Source: JBGPTK01 sp963797765 (lineage in GTDB: Bacteria > Acidobacteriota > Terriglobia > Acidiferrales > UBA7541). From it: a stretch of 64,000 bases of DNA. The translations under genes were made by a program, and so were the position numbers. Below the pieces are notes generated by a model. It did not search any database and had not been told where the DNA came from. It saw only the letters and a list, made by a program, of their open reading frames with translations. The DNA is taken from assembly GCA_963797765.1 (NCBI GenBank), contig CAWCQU010000003.1, positions 992,001-1,056,000 on the forward strand, read 5' to 3'. Below, piece after piece: positions 44,408 to 52,939 of this stretch. Each line of letters starts with the position of its first letter. Positions within the stretch are counted from its first letter, which is position 1.

Positions 44408-45055
44408 TCATCTTTCGGCTTTCTTCACCCATTTCACTTCTGTCAAAACAGGCGCGGTGGCCAGTCGTGCCAGCAGCGGGGCAACGCTCGATTCCACGAT
44501 CACCAGCTCACCGTGCGCCGCGCGCACAAATCCTTCCTGCACCGCGTGCGAGCACAGCTGCATCAGCGCGTCATAATAGCCCGCCACATTCAGCACGCCG
44601 CAGGGCTTCTGATGCAGCCCCAGTTGCGACCAGGTGATGATCTCGCAAAATTCTTCCCAGCTTCCAAATCCGCCCGGCAGCAAAATAAACGCGTCCGCCA
44701 GATCGGCCATCATGGCTTTGCGCTCGTGCATCGAGCCGACTACATGCAGCTTGTTCAATCCCGTATGCGCCAACTCGCGCTGTACCAGCGCTCGCGGGAT
44801 CACTCCGCTTACGTGGCCGCCTGCGGCCATCACCGCGTCCGCAACCACTCCCATTAAGCCGACTTGCGCTCCGCCGTAAACCAAACCCATTCCGGCGTTC
44901 GCGATTTCACGGCCCAGTTCCGCGGCTGCCTGCGCATACTCCGGACGCACGCCGGAACTCGACCCGCAGAATACGCACACGCGCTTGATGCGCCGCTGCT
45001 CGTGTCCATGCCCGTTTCCGTTACCATTGCCGTTTCCGTTGCCATGTTTTTTCAT
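44408..45055 (-). CDS. LOG-family (TIGR00730) nucleoside 5'-monophosphate phosphoribohydrolase
   Basis: 215 residues. The Rossmann-like lysine-decarboxylase/LOG fold is shown by RVCVFCGSSSG, LVYGGAQVGLMGVVAD and the catalytic PGGFGSWEEF, where the family consensus is PGGxGTxxE; here Ser replaces Thr. Members cleave nucleotides such as cytokinin riboside monophosphate or AMP into base and ribose 5-phosphate; they are often misnamed lysine decarboxylases. The N-terminus has a run of Asn-Gly pairs encoded by a short tandem repeat and is likely disordered. The physiological substrate is unknown. Confidence 0.9.
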   Translation of the reverse strand: MKKHGNGNGNGNGNGHGHEQRRIKRVCVFCGSSSGVRPEYAQAAAELGREIANAGMGLVYGGAQVGLMGVVADAVMAAGGHVSGVIPRALVQRELAHTGLNKLHVVGSMHERKAMMADLADAFILLPGGFGSWEEFCEIITWSQLGLHQKPCGVLNVAGYYDALMQLCSHAVQEGFVRAAHGELVIVESSVAPLLARLATAPVLTEVKWVKKAER

Positions 45056-45165
45056 TTGTTAATTCGTACCAGAAAAATCCGCTCGGCGGATATGGTTCTC
45101 CCGCGCCGTTGCCTACAGAAAGTTACTATTTATTTTTGGATTGCTGCGCAGAGCGATGACGTTCG

Positions 45166-45612
45166 TTAACTTTTGGCCGCAGCCAGCTTGGCGGAGGGCG
45201 CGCGCGTTGGCCACGGCTCCAGCAGCTGTTCCTTGCGGTAAATCAGCGCGTTGATGTCGAAGGGAGCGAGTTCGAAGCCGTGCCCGTGCGTAATCGCATC
45301 CGTGGGGCACGCTTCCACGCAGTAGCCGCAAAAAATGCAGCGCGAATAATCGATGTTGTAAACCTTGGCGTAGCGCTCGCCCGCCGACATGCGCGTGGCG
45401 GCCGAATTTTCCGCCGCCTCGATATAAATGCAATTCGCGGGACAGGCGGCCGCGCATAGAAAACATCCCACGCATTTTTCCAGGCCATCCTCGTCGCGCT
45501 GCAGCACGTGAATTCCGCGGTAGCGCGCCTCGAAATGGACCGGCTCGACCGGATAATTTTCCGTGGTGGTCTTGCGGAACATGGTCCGCCAGGTGACGCT
45601 GAATCCCTTCAC
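45166..45612 (-). CDS. nuoI: NADH-quinone oxidoreductase subunit I (two 4Fe-4S ferredoxin)
   Basis: About 148 residues from GTG 45612. Two 4Fe-4S motifs are complete, CVGCFLCAAACPANC and CIFCGYCVEACPTDA, as in NuoI, which carries clusters N6a and N6b in the peripheral arm of complex I. The segment NYPVEPVHFEARYRGIHVL between the N-terminal amphipathic helix and the first cluster is typical of NuoI rather than free ferredoxins. The open frame runs to 46239 but no homology extends past about 45640. No other nuo gene is in the window, so it is separated from the main operon. Confidence 0.9.
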   Translation of the reverse strand: MKGFSVTWRTMFRKTTTENYPVEPVHFEARYRGIHVLQRDEDGLEKCVGCFLCAAACPANCIYIEAAENSAATRMSAGERYAKVYNIDYSRCIFCGYCVEACPTDAITHGHGFELAPFDINALIYRKEQLLEPWPTRAPSAKLAAAKS

Positions 45613-46381
45613 CAGCGTCGCAAACGTTTCTCCCGACTTCTCGAACGATGTTCGGCCATGTGAACCTAATCTAACAAAGTTGCGCGCCGGTAGCAATTTC
45701 TCTCCGCGCATTCGCCTCCGTCCGAGCCAAATCGACGCGATCGGACGGTTGAGCTCGAGTGCGAGGCGCGGATTTGACCGTTTTTTACCGAGCGAAAACA
45801 GGGGCTTGCGATTGCACGTTATAGGAGCGATTAGAATGTTACAACCCGCGTGTTTCCAATAGCTTACGCAATTTCGACTGTGTTCCCCGCTGGCGATTAG
45901 CGAAGCGATTAGAAATGGGTGTTTTTCGCTCGGAATTTTGTTGCGGAAATTGGGTTCACCGTTTCGAAAATTTTCCCAGCGCGGCTTGCCGGATTGTGTC
46001 GAGGAGAGCGATGCCCGGATGGCGAAGGGCCACTTAGACAGTGGGTTCTTATAAAAGCTCATACAACTATTTACCACAAATGTACTGAGAAGTAAAGGGC
46101 TAATTGAACGTGGAGCAGCTACACATCGTATTCGGGAGGAGGCATGCCGCTGATCGAAATCGAATTCATTTCTTGATTCAATCGTAGAGCAAAAGCCCCA
46201 CGTTTCTGGCGAAACATGGGTACCCTCGCAACCCAACAACAGCCGAGTGCATAGGCCTCGCCCACCTGCCCGCTGCCTCTGTCAGATCGTGCAGAAGTCC
46301 GCCTGGATTTCAGCCGCCATCGTCAGAGTGCATCGTGACGTTCCGTCCCGCCGAACCACACCGTGGTATGTGAAGGAGGGG
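45613..46381. other. Gene-free region carrying a palindromic repeat
   Basis: About 770 bases without a supported gene; long open frames here are shadows of nuoI's frame. A REP-like palindrome of family C lies at 46199-46218. The region contains the upstream side of nuoI and the 3' side of the Ycf48-like gene. Confidence 0.5.
46199..46218. repeat. REP-like palindrome, family C copy 1
   Basis: CACGTTTC-TGGC-GAAACATG: an 8-bp stem with one wobble pair and a 4-base loop, followed by GGGTACCC. A perfect version is at 55052-55071 (CATGTTTC-GTCA-GAAACATG). Confidence 0.55.
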
Positions 46382-47533
46382 TTAGGGCTTCTCTCTAGAA
46401 TTTCCGCCCGGCATCACCGGTGCGTTTATGCCATGCGGCGCCGAGTACTCCGCCGGCACAACGCTGTACCGGTAGATCATTCCGTGATCTCCCACCACAT
46501 ATCCGCGATCGCTGCGCGCCAAGCTGAAAGATACCACGTCAGTTGGAAACGCAACTTCCCGCGATGTCCAATGCTTCCCGCCGTCGGTCGTGTAAGCCCA
46601 AGTCTTTCCTTCAATCGTCCAACCGGTTGGATTGGCAAACTCGATTCTCGGCCGCCCTCCGGGAATCGAGGTCGGGACGCCGTGCCAAGATTTTGCTCCG
46701 TCGTACGTAGCCATCAACTTGCTTTGATACGTCATCACAAATCCGGTGTTCTCATCGTCGAATCCAATACTGTTATCGAGGCCAGTGGACTGCGGAATGA
46801 ACGAAGCAACGATCCAGGTTTGTCCGCCATCCGTCGTTTTTAAGACCACCGACGATTTATCCGAGACTTCGCTGCTCACTGCATAGCCCACCGTTCGAGT
46901 CGGAAAGGTAATCGCCTGGAGGTTACAAGTTTCCTCGTGCGGAAGACCATTCACTTCCACTTTCGCCCGGCATTGATACTGGTCTTTCCACGATACTCCA
47001 CCATCGCCCGTCATCTTCAGACGCTCCCCTTCGACATGGAATCCCACATTTGGCGAGATGAATACAAATCCCCAGCCAGGAGAACCGTCACCGACGGTCT
47101 CCCAATTCTCGCCGTCGGTGGTGCGCAGCAGTTTGCTCCCATTCTGCGTCGCCCAACCGTGCGTCGCATCGAGAAAGAAAAGTTTCGCCACCTTCCGCGT
47201 AGCAGAATGCGGATCGCCCATTTGTAATTTCCAGGTCTTGCCGCCGTCCCGCGTATTAATGATGAAGCCGCCTTCTTCCGCCGCACTCGCCTTCAGAGCT
47301 CCGCAAGCCCACCCGGTATCCGCGTCGACAAACCAAACATCACTAATCTCCACATCCTCCGGATAGTTCGCAGGCTCAAAATAACCTTTAAACTTCGGCG
47401 CAGTTCCACCAGCCAGCTTCGGCGCCGAGGGTTTCTTAGTTTGCGCTAGAATTCGACTTGGAAAAATTCCGACCATCGAGGACAGCAAGAACAGAATTGC
47501 AAACAGTTGCGCAAACGCCAATCGTGTACGCAC
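46382..47533 (-). CDS. Exported Ycf48-like beta-propeller protein
   Basis: 383 residues. Signal peptide LAFAQLFAILFLLSSMVGIF, then a propeller built from repeats in which DGG-K-TW or DGE-N-W ends each blade (RDGGKTWKLQ, TDGENWETVG, TDGGQTWIVA, TDGGKHWTSR). Alternate strands read DADTGWACG, DATHGWATQ, ENTGFVMT and SDRGYVVG. This is the BNR/Ycf48 type of repeat, known from a photosystem II assembly factor but widespread in non-phototrophs as exported proteins of unknown role. No glycosidase residues were recognised. The gene is monocistronic. Confidence 0.85.
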   Translation of the reverse strand: MRTRLAFAQLFAILFLLSSMVGIFPSRILAQTKKPSAPKLAGGTAPKFKGYFEPANYPEDVEISDVWFVDADTGWACGALKASAAEEGGFIINTRDGGKTWKLQMGDPHSATRKVAKLFFLDATHGWATQNGSKLLRTTDGENWETVGDGSPGWGFVFISPNVGFHVEGERLKMTGDGGVSWKDQYQCRAKVEVNGLPHEETCNLQAITFPTRTVGYAVSSEVSDKSSVVLKTTDGGQTWIVASFIPQSTGLDNSIGFDDENTGFVMTYQSKLMATYDGAKSWHGVPTSIPGGRPRIEFANPTGWTIEGKTWAYTTDGGKHWTSREVAFPTDVVSFSLARSDRGYVVGDHGMIYRYSVVPAEYSAPHGINAPVMPGGNSREKP

Positions 47534-47905
47534 GGAGCACCTCGCTAAATTGGGCGTTGGGCACGAAGACGGTAATCTTCACCACCATGGATGTCAAGCG
47601 TGCTGATCTTTGGGTAGTGCTTCGGTTTGAAAGGCGGATGGCCACGAGAATTTGCTCGAAGAAAATGTTTGGTCATGGAGCACCGGGAGAGTATGCCACT
47701 GGGGCGTTAGCCGCCACGGAGAGAGATGCGGGCGCGGCGCCCAAAACCGTCTCATCGCGTTAGGCTTGCGCCACCCGGCCGTGGGTTTTAATTAAGCTGA
47801 TCCAGAGCCAAACGCCAATCTTGTTTCCACAGCACAACCTGATAACTTCCGGATTGCCGGCCACTCGTCCCTCCAGAACAACCAGGTTTTCCGTTGAAGT
47901 CTCAG
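47534..47905. other. Gap without a recognised gene
   Basis: About 370 bases between two minus-strand genes. Only short shadow frames were seen, with no repeat or structured element that stands out. Confidence 0.4.
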
Positions 47906-48628
47906 CTACGTTGCACGCCGTAGGACGTAGATCACCCAGGGAGCAATCTTTGTTTCGCTCACCCACGAATAGGGTTCGCCGCCCTTGGCTAGAGGCTCAA
48001 ACACCTGAACCACTTCGAGACCTGCTTCCCGGTATACCGCTCGATAGGATTCGCCGGTCCAGAGGATGTCCTCGACGGGCCTGCGATCCTGGTGATCGGT
48101 GGTGACAATGCGCACGATATCTCCGCTGCGCGCAATTGCATTCTCTGGAAAGTCTTTGGTAGTGAAGGAAGCCCATTCATGCGTGTAAATCTCGGGTGAG
48201 GAAACTAGATTGACGATGATCCCGCTCGGCGCAAGCAGTTTTGCAAGGTCGCGAAAAATTCTTGCCTTCATTTCTCCGCGAACATTGTCAAAGGGGAACG
48301 CGCAGAGCACCAGATCGAAGGAAGAAGCGGCAAATTGGTTGAGGCCGTCGCCTGGCACGAGGCGATAATCACCGGAAGGATCAGTGGTCCGTGCAATACG
48401 CAGCATGTCCTCCGAGATATCAACTCCCGTCACGTCGAACCCGAGTGTCCTCAAGACCCGCGTGGACCTGCCCGCGCCACAGCCGAAGTCAAGCGCTCTT
48501 GAGCCAGCTACATGCGCACTGAGAATTTCAGGCAAGTCGCGGAACGCGAGGTAGTAGGTATTGGCGAACTCAAGCGTGGCATACGCGCTGGCACGGTTGG
48601 CGTCCTCATAGCAATTGACGGAATTCAC
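47906..48628 (-). CDS. Class I SAM-dependent methyltransferase
   Basis: 240 residues from GTG 48628, chosen because AAGGAG lies 8-9 bases upstream and homology begins at NCYEDANRASAYA. The cofactor site is complete: motif I SRALDFGCGAGRSTRVL, acidic residue in VTGVDISEDML, and motif II LVLCAFPFD. The fold is a type 11-like methyltransferase acting on a small molecule or lipid; the substrate is unknown. It ends in KIAPWVIYVLRR. The gene is monocistronic. Confidence 0.88.
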   Translation of the reverse strand: MNSVNCYEDANRASAYATLEFANTYYLAFRDLPEILSAHVAGSRALDFGCGAGRSTRVLRTLGFDVTGVDISEDMLRIARTTDPSGDYRLVPGDGLNQFAASSFDLVLCAFPFDNVRGEMKARIFRDLAKLLAPSGIIVNLVSSPEIYTHEWASFTTKDFPENAIARSGDIVRIVTTDHQDRRPVEDILWTGESYRAVYREAGLEVVQVFEPLAKGGEPYSWVSETKIAPWVIYVLRRAT

Positions 48629-48907
48629 CGCTTCTTCTCCTTCCCCGTTCGCACATGCATTCGTAAATCGGTATTTTCGGGATTCCGGCGGCCCATTCCA
48701 AGCTCCATATTGGCCTTCAACTGGCCGCTTCTGTTCTTCTGAACGGATGACGGGCAAGCGGGAAGTACTCTCCAGAAGAGCCGATTTGCACCACTACTTC
48801 CGGATTGCCGACCATTCGGGAGTTGGCTGGTTCGGTAAGAGAGTGCCGCGACGCCCGACACGTTTGGTCAATTCGTAGCGAGGAACGATATTGTCACAAT
48901 GCGGTCA

Positions 48908-49438
48908 TCACTTTACTCGCTTGAGACGGGCTACCGTAAAGACCTCAAAATCTTTGCCGGGCGGCGCCAGCGAGAATGTTTCTTCGAACTCGTCGGCGGA
49001 AATGATGCGATAGGATTTCTTTGCTCGCCAACCCGGCGCGAGATTCTCGATACGCACAGTGACGAACTCAAGCGACTTGGCGTCCGCGCTCACCGAGTCC
49101 AACGTGTACTCGTTGACAAAGCCCTCACTGTGGAATTGCCTCCACACGATCTTCTCTAGGTTCGTGTCGTAACTGAAGAAGCCGAAATCCTCGCGGAGCT
49201 CAGGCTGCGCTCCCGGTGATTTGGGCTCGTACACGGATTTGTCCCGCTGTGATAAAAACTTCCCGTTCAGCTCAAACTTATACTCGCGGGAGCTGAATTG
49301 CTTTCCCGGCTTGCCCGTGACTGGACCCTCCCACTTTCCTTCAAAGACACGAAGAGGTACCCAAGGGTCCTCTTGGGCCGCCGCGCTGATGGCCATGGCC
49401 ATCAGCGCGGCAATCAGAAGGATGCGCTGAGGTTTCAT
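48908..49438 (-). CDS. Exported lipocalin-like beta-barrel protein
   Basis: 176 residues. Signal peptide MKPQRILLIAALMAMAISAA, then a barrel starting WVPLRVFEGKWEGP and rich in beta strands (REYKFELNGKFLSQ, DFGFFSYDTNLEKIVW, FVNEYTLDS), as in the THAP4/nitrobindin-like or DUF1579 group that carry small ligands or haem. No haem histidine can be assigned. AAGGGGG precedes ATG 49438, which overrules the much longer open frame. Just upstream is a repeat-rich, gene-free stretch. Confidence 0.8.
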   Translation of the reverse strand: MKPQRILLIAALMAMAISAAAQEDPWVPLRVFEGKWEGPVTGKPGKQFSSREYKFELNGKFLSQRDKSVYEPKSPGAQPELREDFGFFSYDTNLEKIVWRQFHSEGFVNEYTLDSVSADAKSLEFVTVRIENLAPGWRAKKSYRIISADEFEETFSLAPPGKDFEVFTVARLKRVK

Positions 49439-49533
49439 TGTGCCCCCTTTGTTGCAGGACCGGACGTGCCCATCTTCCGGGTCAAGAACCCGATGATAGC
49501 ACCGACAACAAAGGCGGGTGAGATGACCTTGCC

Positions 49534-50113
49534 GGCTCCTTCCTCCGAGTAAACTTGGTAGCGCTATCGACCAAGGCTCGGAAAAAGGAGCCGAGTCCGC
49601 TGCGGCGGGATAATTATCGGATGTGATTTTCACACACGTTACCAGCAGATTGCCATGGCCAACGACGAGACAGGAAAACTGCTTCTGGAGCGGCGTTTGG
49701 ATCACGAGAGCGGTGAAGCGCAGGGTGGGTGGCCGATCCTTCCCAGTCTTTTCGGGAAGGGTGGGGATTTTCGTTCTGGGTTATTATGCTCGTTCGCTCC
49801 TTCGACCTGCATGAAGGTGTCGCACCTACGGCGCTTGGTAATCCTCGAAACGATTTACCCCCCGCTTACGCACGGGGCTAACTTGTGCTGCGCCTACGGC
49901 GCGTAGAAACGCCACAATTGGAAGCAGATTTTCTTTGTCGAGAATGGCGCTGAAGGCGGGGCCGATATTAGCCCCGCCCACGCTTCGTGTGTGAAAATCA
50001 CATCCTATGATTATCCCGCCGCAGCGGACTCGGCTCCTTTCTTCCGAGCCTTGGTCGTCCAACAGCTGCCAAGTTTATTCGGAAGAAGGAGCCGACAACA
50101 TCATCTGATCAGC
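49534..50113. repeat. Composite repeat: 105-bp inverted repeats around a 250-bp core
   Basis: The left arm 49534-49638 and right arm 49986-50096 are inverted copies, about 90% alike by eye. They share CGTGTGTGAAAATCACATCC, ATTATCCCGCCGCAGCGGAC and TCGGCTCCTT. Between them lies a core (49726-49977) that recurs at 51717-51969. The right arm recurs at 52759-52855. No coding frame is supported. The structure resembles a non-autonomous, MITE-like element. No target-site duplication was identified. Confidence 0.75.
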
Positions 50114-50119
50114 CTAATA

Positions 50120-51424
50120 CTAAAAACGCCGGTGACGTCGGTTCCCATCCCGTTCGTCTAAACACTCCCGGAATCCACCATCGATGAACGTCGCCTTATC
50201 GCACCAAACTGCAACGGGGTAGTAATCACCCATCACCCGCTGGGCGCATTGCCCCGCCGTGTCCACGACGTCTCGCTGTGGAAGGGTCGGGAAATTAAAG
50301 TCAAACGTGCAGCCACCCGGATCAATGGCTTTTTGGATGGCATAGGGGAAATTGCTCGCGGGCAGCATGTTTCGGAAGAAAATTAGCTTAGGATACTGCT
50401 CATCGCCCCACGGGAGCCAGTTGGTATCGGGCTTTAGCCAGTCTGGGCGCAGCAGGTCGTCCGATATAACAACCGTATAATAGTCGTCTTCAACCTCGGT
50501 TGTCAGATCAGCTATGCAACCAACTACCGGCACCGGAATCGCAAGGTCGTTGTTACATAGCGACCAAAACCGCATATCGACGTTCCGCCGGGAGTTCCGC
50601 CCTTGCTCCCCAACCGGCGTGCCGTCGGGGGAACTCGGGGCCTTGCCATGTATGACGATGATCCGTCCGGGCTGGTACTGATCCCCTGGGAACATGCCTA
50701 TATATTTGTTGTTTGGATTGGGCATGAGAACCGGCGGCGGGACTGTCGGCGGCGCGAACCACAGCCGGTCGGAAGACGGCGTGCCTTCGTTCCCAATTAT
50801 GTCGAGTCCCGGCGGAAAGACCAATTGGAGAAAAGCACGAATATCTGTCAGCTTGTTGATCGGCGAGCATGGCTGCAACTGCTGACTCACTCCGTTCACG
50901 GATATGGTGGGCAGTGGCACACCGCCAATAAGGCTTTGACCGCTCAGGGATGGATCGGCGTCGGGTTCATACAGCCGCAGGAGTACCCAGGCAAACTCTG
51001 AGGAAAACCCAATTCTATTCCCGGACGTCTGGCCGGCGCGCGAGATTACGACCGTATATGTGCCGTTGCCAGCGCGTGGTTTGACGAACGGGTTGTTGCT
51101 GCCCGAATCAGGAACGATTTGGGCATCATAGAGACTGCCTGCGGCATCGAGAGTCATTTTGTCATTATTAGTGTCATAAACTACGAATGAAAAATACCGG
51201 GCATGGGGATAGGTGCCCTTGATTGTCATCGTGTCGTAATTGTCAGGCATGACCCAATATCGGGCCAGTTGTTCAGGTCCCAACATGTTGCCAAACCCCT
51301 CGGGGGATAATTCGATGGGCCATGCACAGCCTCGATCATTCTGGGCTCGAAGGATATCGGGATTGAACAGGAACGCGAGAGCCATAACAGCAGCGAGAGT
51401 AGCGAGCCTGGTGAACACTTTCAT
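50120..51424 (-). CDS. Exported hypothetical protein
   Basis: 434 residues. Signal peptide LATLAAVMALAFLFNPDILRA. The mature part has GCAWPIELSPEGFGNMLGPE, repeated aromatic strand-like segments (ARYFSFVVYDTNND, RIIVIHGKAPSSPDG, YYTVVISDD) and several cysteines in its second half that could form disulfides. I do not recognise the family. It could be a carbohydrate- or lipid-handling surface protein, but no catalytic motif supports this. It is flanked on both sides by copies of the same repeat (49726-49977 and 51717-51969), so it may have been mobilised with them. Confidence 0.75.
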   Translation of the reverse strand: MKVFTRLATLAAVMALAFLFNPDILRAQNDRGCAWPIELSPEGFGNMLGPEQLARYWVMPDNYDTMTIKGTYPHARYFSFVVYDTNNDKMTLDAAGSLYDAQIVPDSGSNNPFVKPRAGNGTYTVVISRAGQTSGNRIGFSSEFAWVLLRLYEPDADPSLSGQSLIGGVPLPTISVNGVSQQLQPCSPINKLTDIRAFLQLVFPPGLDIIGNEGTPSSDRLWFAPPTVPPPVLMPNPNNKYIGMFPGDQYQPGRIIVIHGKAPSSPDGTPVGEQGRNSRRNVDMRFWSLCNNDLAIPVPVVGCIADLTTEVEDDYYTVVISDDLLRPDWLKPDTNWLPWGDEQYPKLIFFRNMLPASNFPYAIQKAIDPGGCTFDFNFPTLPQRDVVDTAGQCAQRVMGDYYPVAVWCDKATFIDGGFRECLDERDGNRRHRRF

Positions 51425-51716
51425 TGTTTTCTCCCTTTTCTCGTCTGGAATTCCTTAAGATGTCAAATTTGTAACCAACGGGATTGAACCCAAAAATGGA
51501 CTTGCTTTCGTGGCGGGGAGCTGGGAGCAAGTCTCGCTGAACCATTTCATCGCTGAACAAACATGTCAATAATTGTTTTATATCACTTAGTAATATACGT
51601 CCTAGTGCTACAGCATTAGAATCACTCTTGCAGCTATGAACGACTTTGGCGTTTTTTCAAGGAAACGAAGTCACATTCAGTGATTCGGATCACTTACGTG
51701 AGTGAATTGACTGACG

Positions 51717-51969
51717 GGTGGGACATCCTTCGCGGCCTTTTCGGGAGGGATGGGGATTTTCGTTCTGGGTTATTGTGCTCGTTCGCTCCTTCGACCTGCA
51801 TGAAGGTGTCGCGCCTACGGCGCTTGGTAATCCTCGAAACGATTTACCCCGCCCGCCGCGGCGGGCGGGGCTAACTTGTGCTGCGCCTACGGCGCGGGGA
51901 AACGCCACGATTGGAAGCAGGTTTTCTTTGTCGGGAATAGCGCCGAAGACGCGGCAGATACTAGCCCCG
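51717..51969. repeat. Second copy of the 250-bp repeat core
   Basis: It matches 49726-49977 in the same orientation, sharing TGGGGATTTTCGTTCTGGGT, GCTCCTTCGACCTGCATGAA and CTACGGCGCTTGGTAATCCT. The inner hairpin differs: CCCGCCCGCCGCGGCGGGCG here, a weaker palindrome in the first copy. The region 51425-52033 holds no gene. Confidence 0.8.
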
Positions 51970-52033
51970 CACACTCGCCAAGAAAATGTGAGAGAAATTG
52001 GAGTACATGCGCCCTGCAAGATAGAATGCACTT

Positions 52034-52555
52034 GTGAAACCTATCCCTTGGCGAGCACAACTGTGGTTAATTGCATTGGCTTATGCCGCTGTTTTCGTAG
52101 TTGCGGCGACTTTACTCTTCGCGAGGCACCTGCAGGAGCTTCGATATCCCGCTGAGGCATCTGGTGGCATGTGGGCTGGTGGCGACTTATTGCTCTACAT
52201 CTTCATCGCCTGCCTGTTCATGGTCCCAACCGCCTTTCTAATCTGGGTGACTGCAAAGTTTGAGGCTTTCTATACGGCGTATTCCAAATTCCTGTTGGGT
52301 CTCAGCCTGAGTGCGCCAGTTTGTCTGAGTGTGTTCTTTCTTGGCGAAAATCGTGTGGGATAGAGCTTAATCAATCTCTGTTTGTACAGGCTCATATGGT
52401 CGCCCTTTATTCTTGTGGGAATGGGTATCAGTCGGTTGGTGGCCCGATTTGATCGAGCAAAGCGGTTTGCTGCGTACGCTCTTCTGATCGAGGTGCTGAC
52501 CCTGGGTATTGCTGTTGCGCTGCTCATCCATGAGGCGGGGGCCAAGAGACATTAA
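52034..52555 (+). pseudogene. Membrane protein gene with an in-frame TAG
   Basis: From GTG 52034 the frame codes for 109 residues with about three hydrophobic segments (LWLIALAYAAVFVVAATLL, LLLYIFIACLFMVPTAFLIW and FLLGLSLSAPVCLSVFFLG). After TAG at 52361-52363 the same frame continues with LIWSPFILVGMGISRLVAR and LLIEVLTLGIAVALLI to TAA at 52553, making a 173-residue protein with five helices. This points to a nonsense mutation rather than a natural end. I do not recognise the family. It sits between the second repeat core and a third copy of the repeat arm. Confidence 0.65.
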
Positions 52556-52758
52556 CGACTGGTGTTTGATGGCTCGCTATGCGCATTCGCTTGCGGATGT
52601 TATTCTGCCGGAAATTTCGGGCGCGCGGGGATTTTAGGGCCCCAGGCGGCTGAAGGGAAACTGCGAACCATAACAGAGACCAAAAACAGAAGGACGAAGG
52701 ACACGAGAGCCGTCATTGATCTGTTCGTAAGGACGGCAAGCAGGCCACAGCGAGTCAA

Positions 52759-52855
52759 CCCGCCGCGGCGGGCTCGGCTCCTTTTTCCGACTCTTGGTCG
52801 TTAGCGCTACCAAGTTTGCTCGGAGGAGGGAGCCGACAGCGTCACCTAATCAGCC
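52759..52855. repeat. Third copy of the repeat arm
   Basis: It aligns with 50014-50113, sharing CTCGGCTCCTT, CTTGGTCG, ACCAAGTTT, GGAGCCGACA and the downstream CTRATCAGCC. Its 5' portion (the CGTGTGTGAAAATCAC segment) is missing. It stands about 790 bases after the second core copy. The rest of the gap up to 52939 shows no gene. Confidence 0.7.
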
Positions 52856-52939
52856 CCAAATTTTTAGGACGCGTTCGTTTGCAAGTCATGTGCCACGCAG
52901 GGAGCTCTCACTGTCTGCCTACGGACCATCCCAATCGAT

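Noticed and set aside
45613..46239. N-terminal extension of NuoI up to 46239
   Set aside because: The frame is open but the sequence has no resemblance to NuoI and no ribosome site. The usual start is near 45612.
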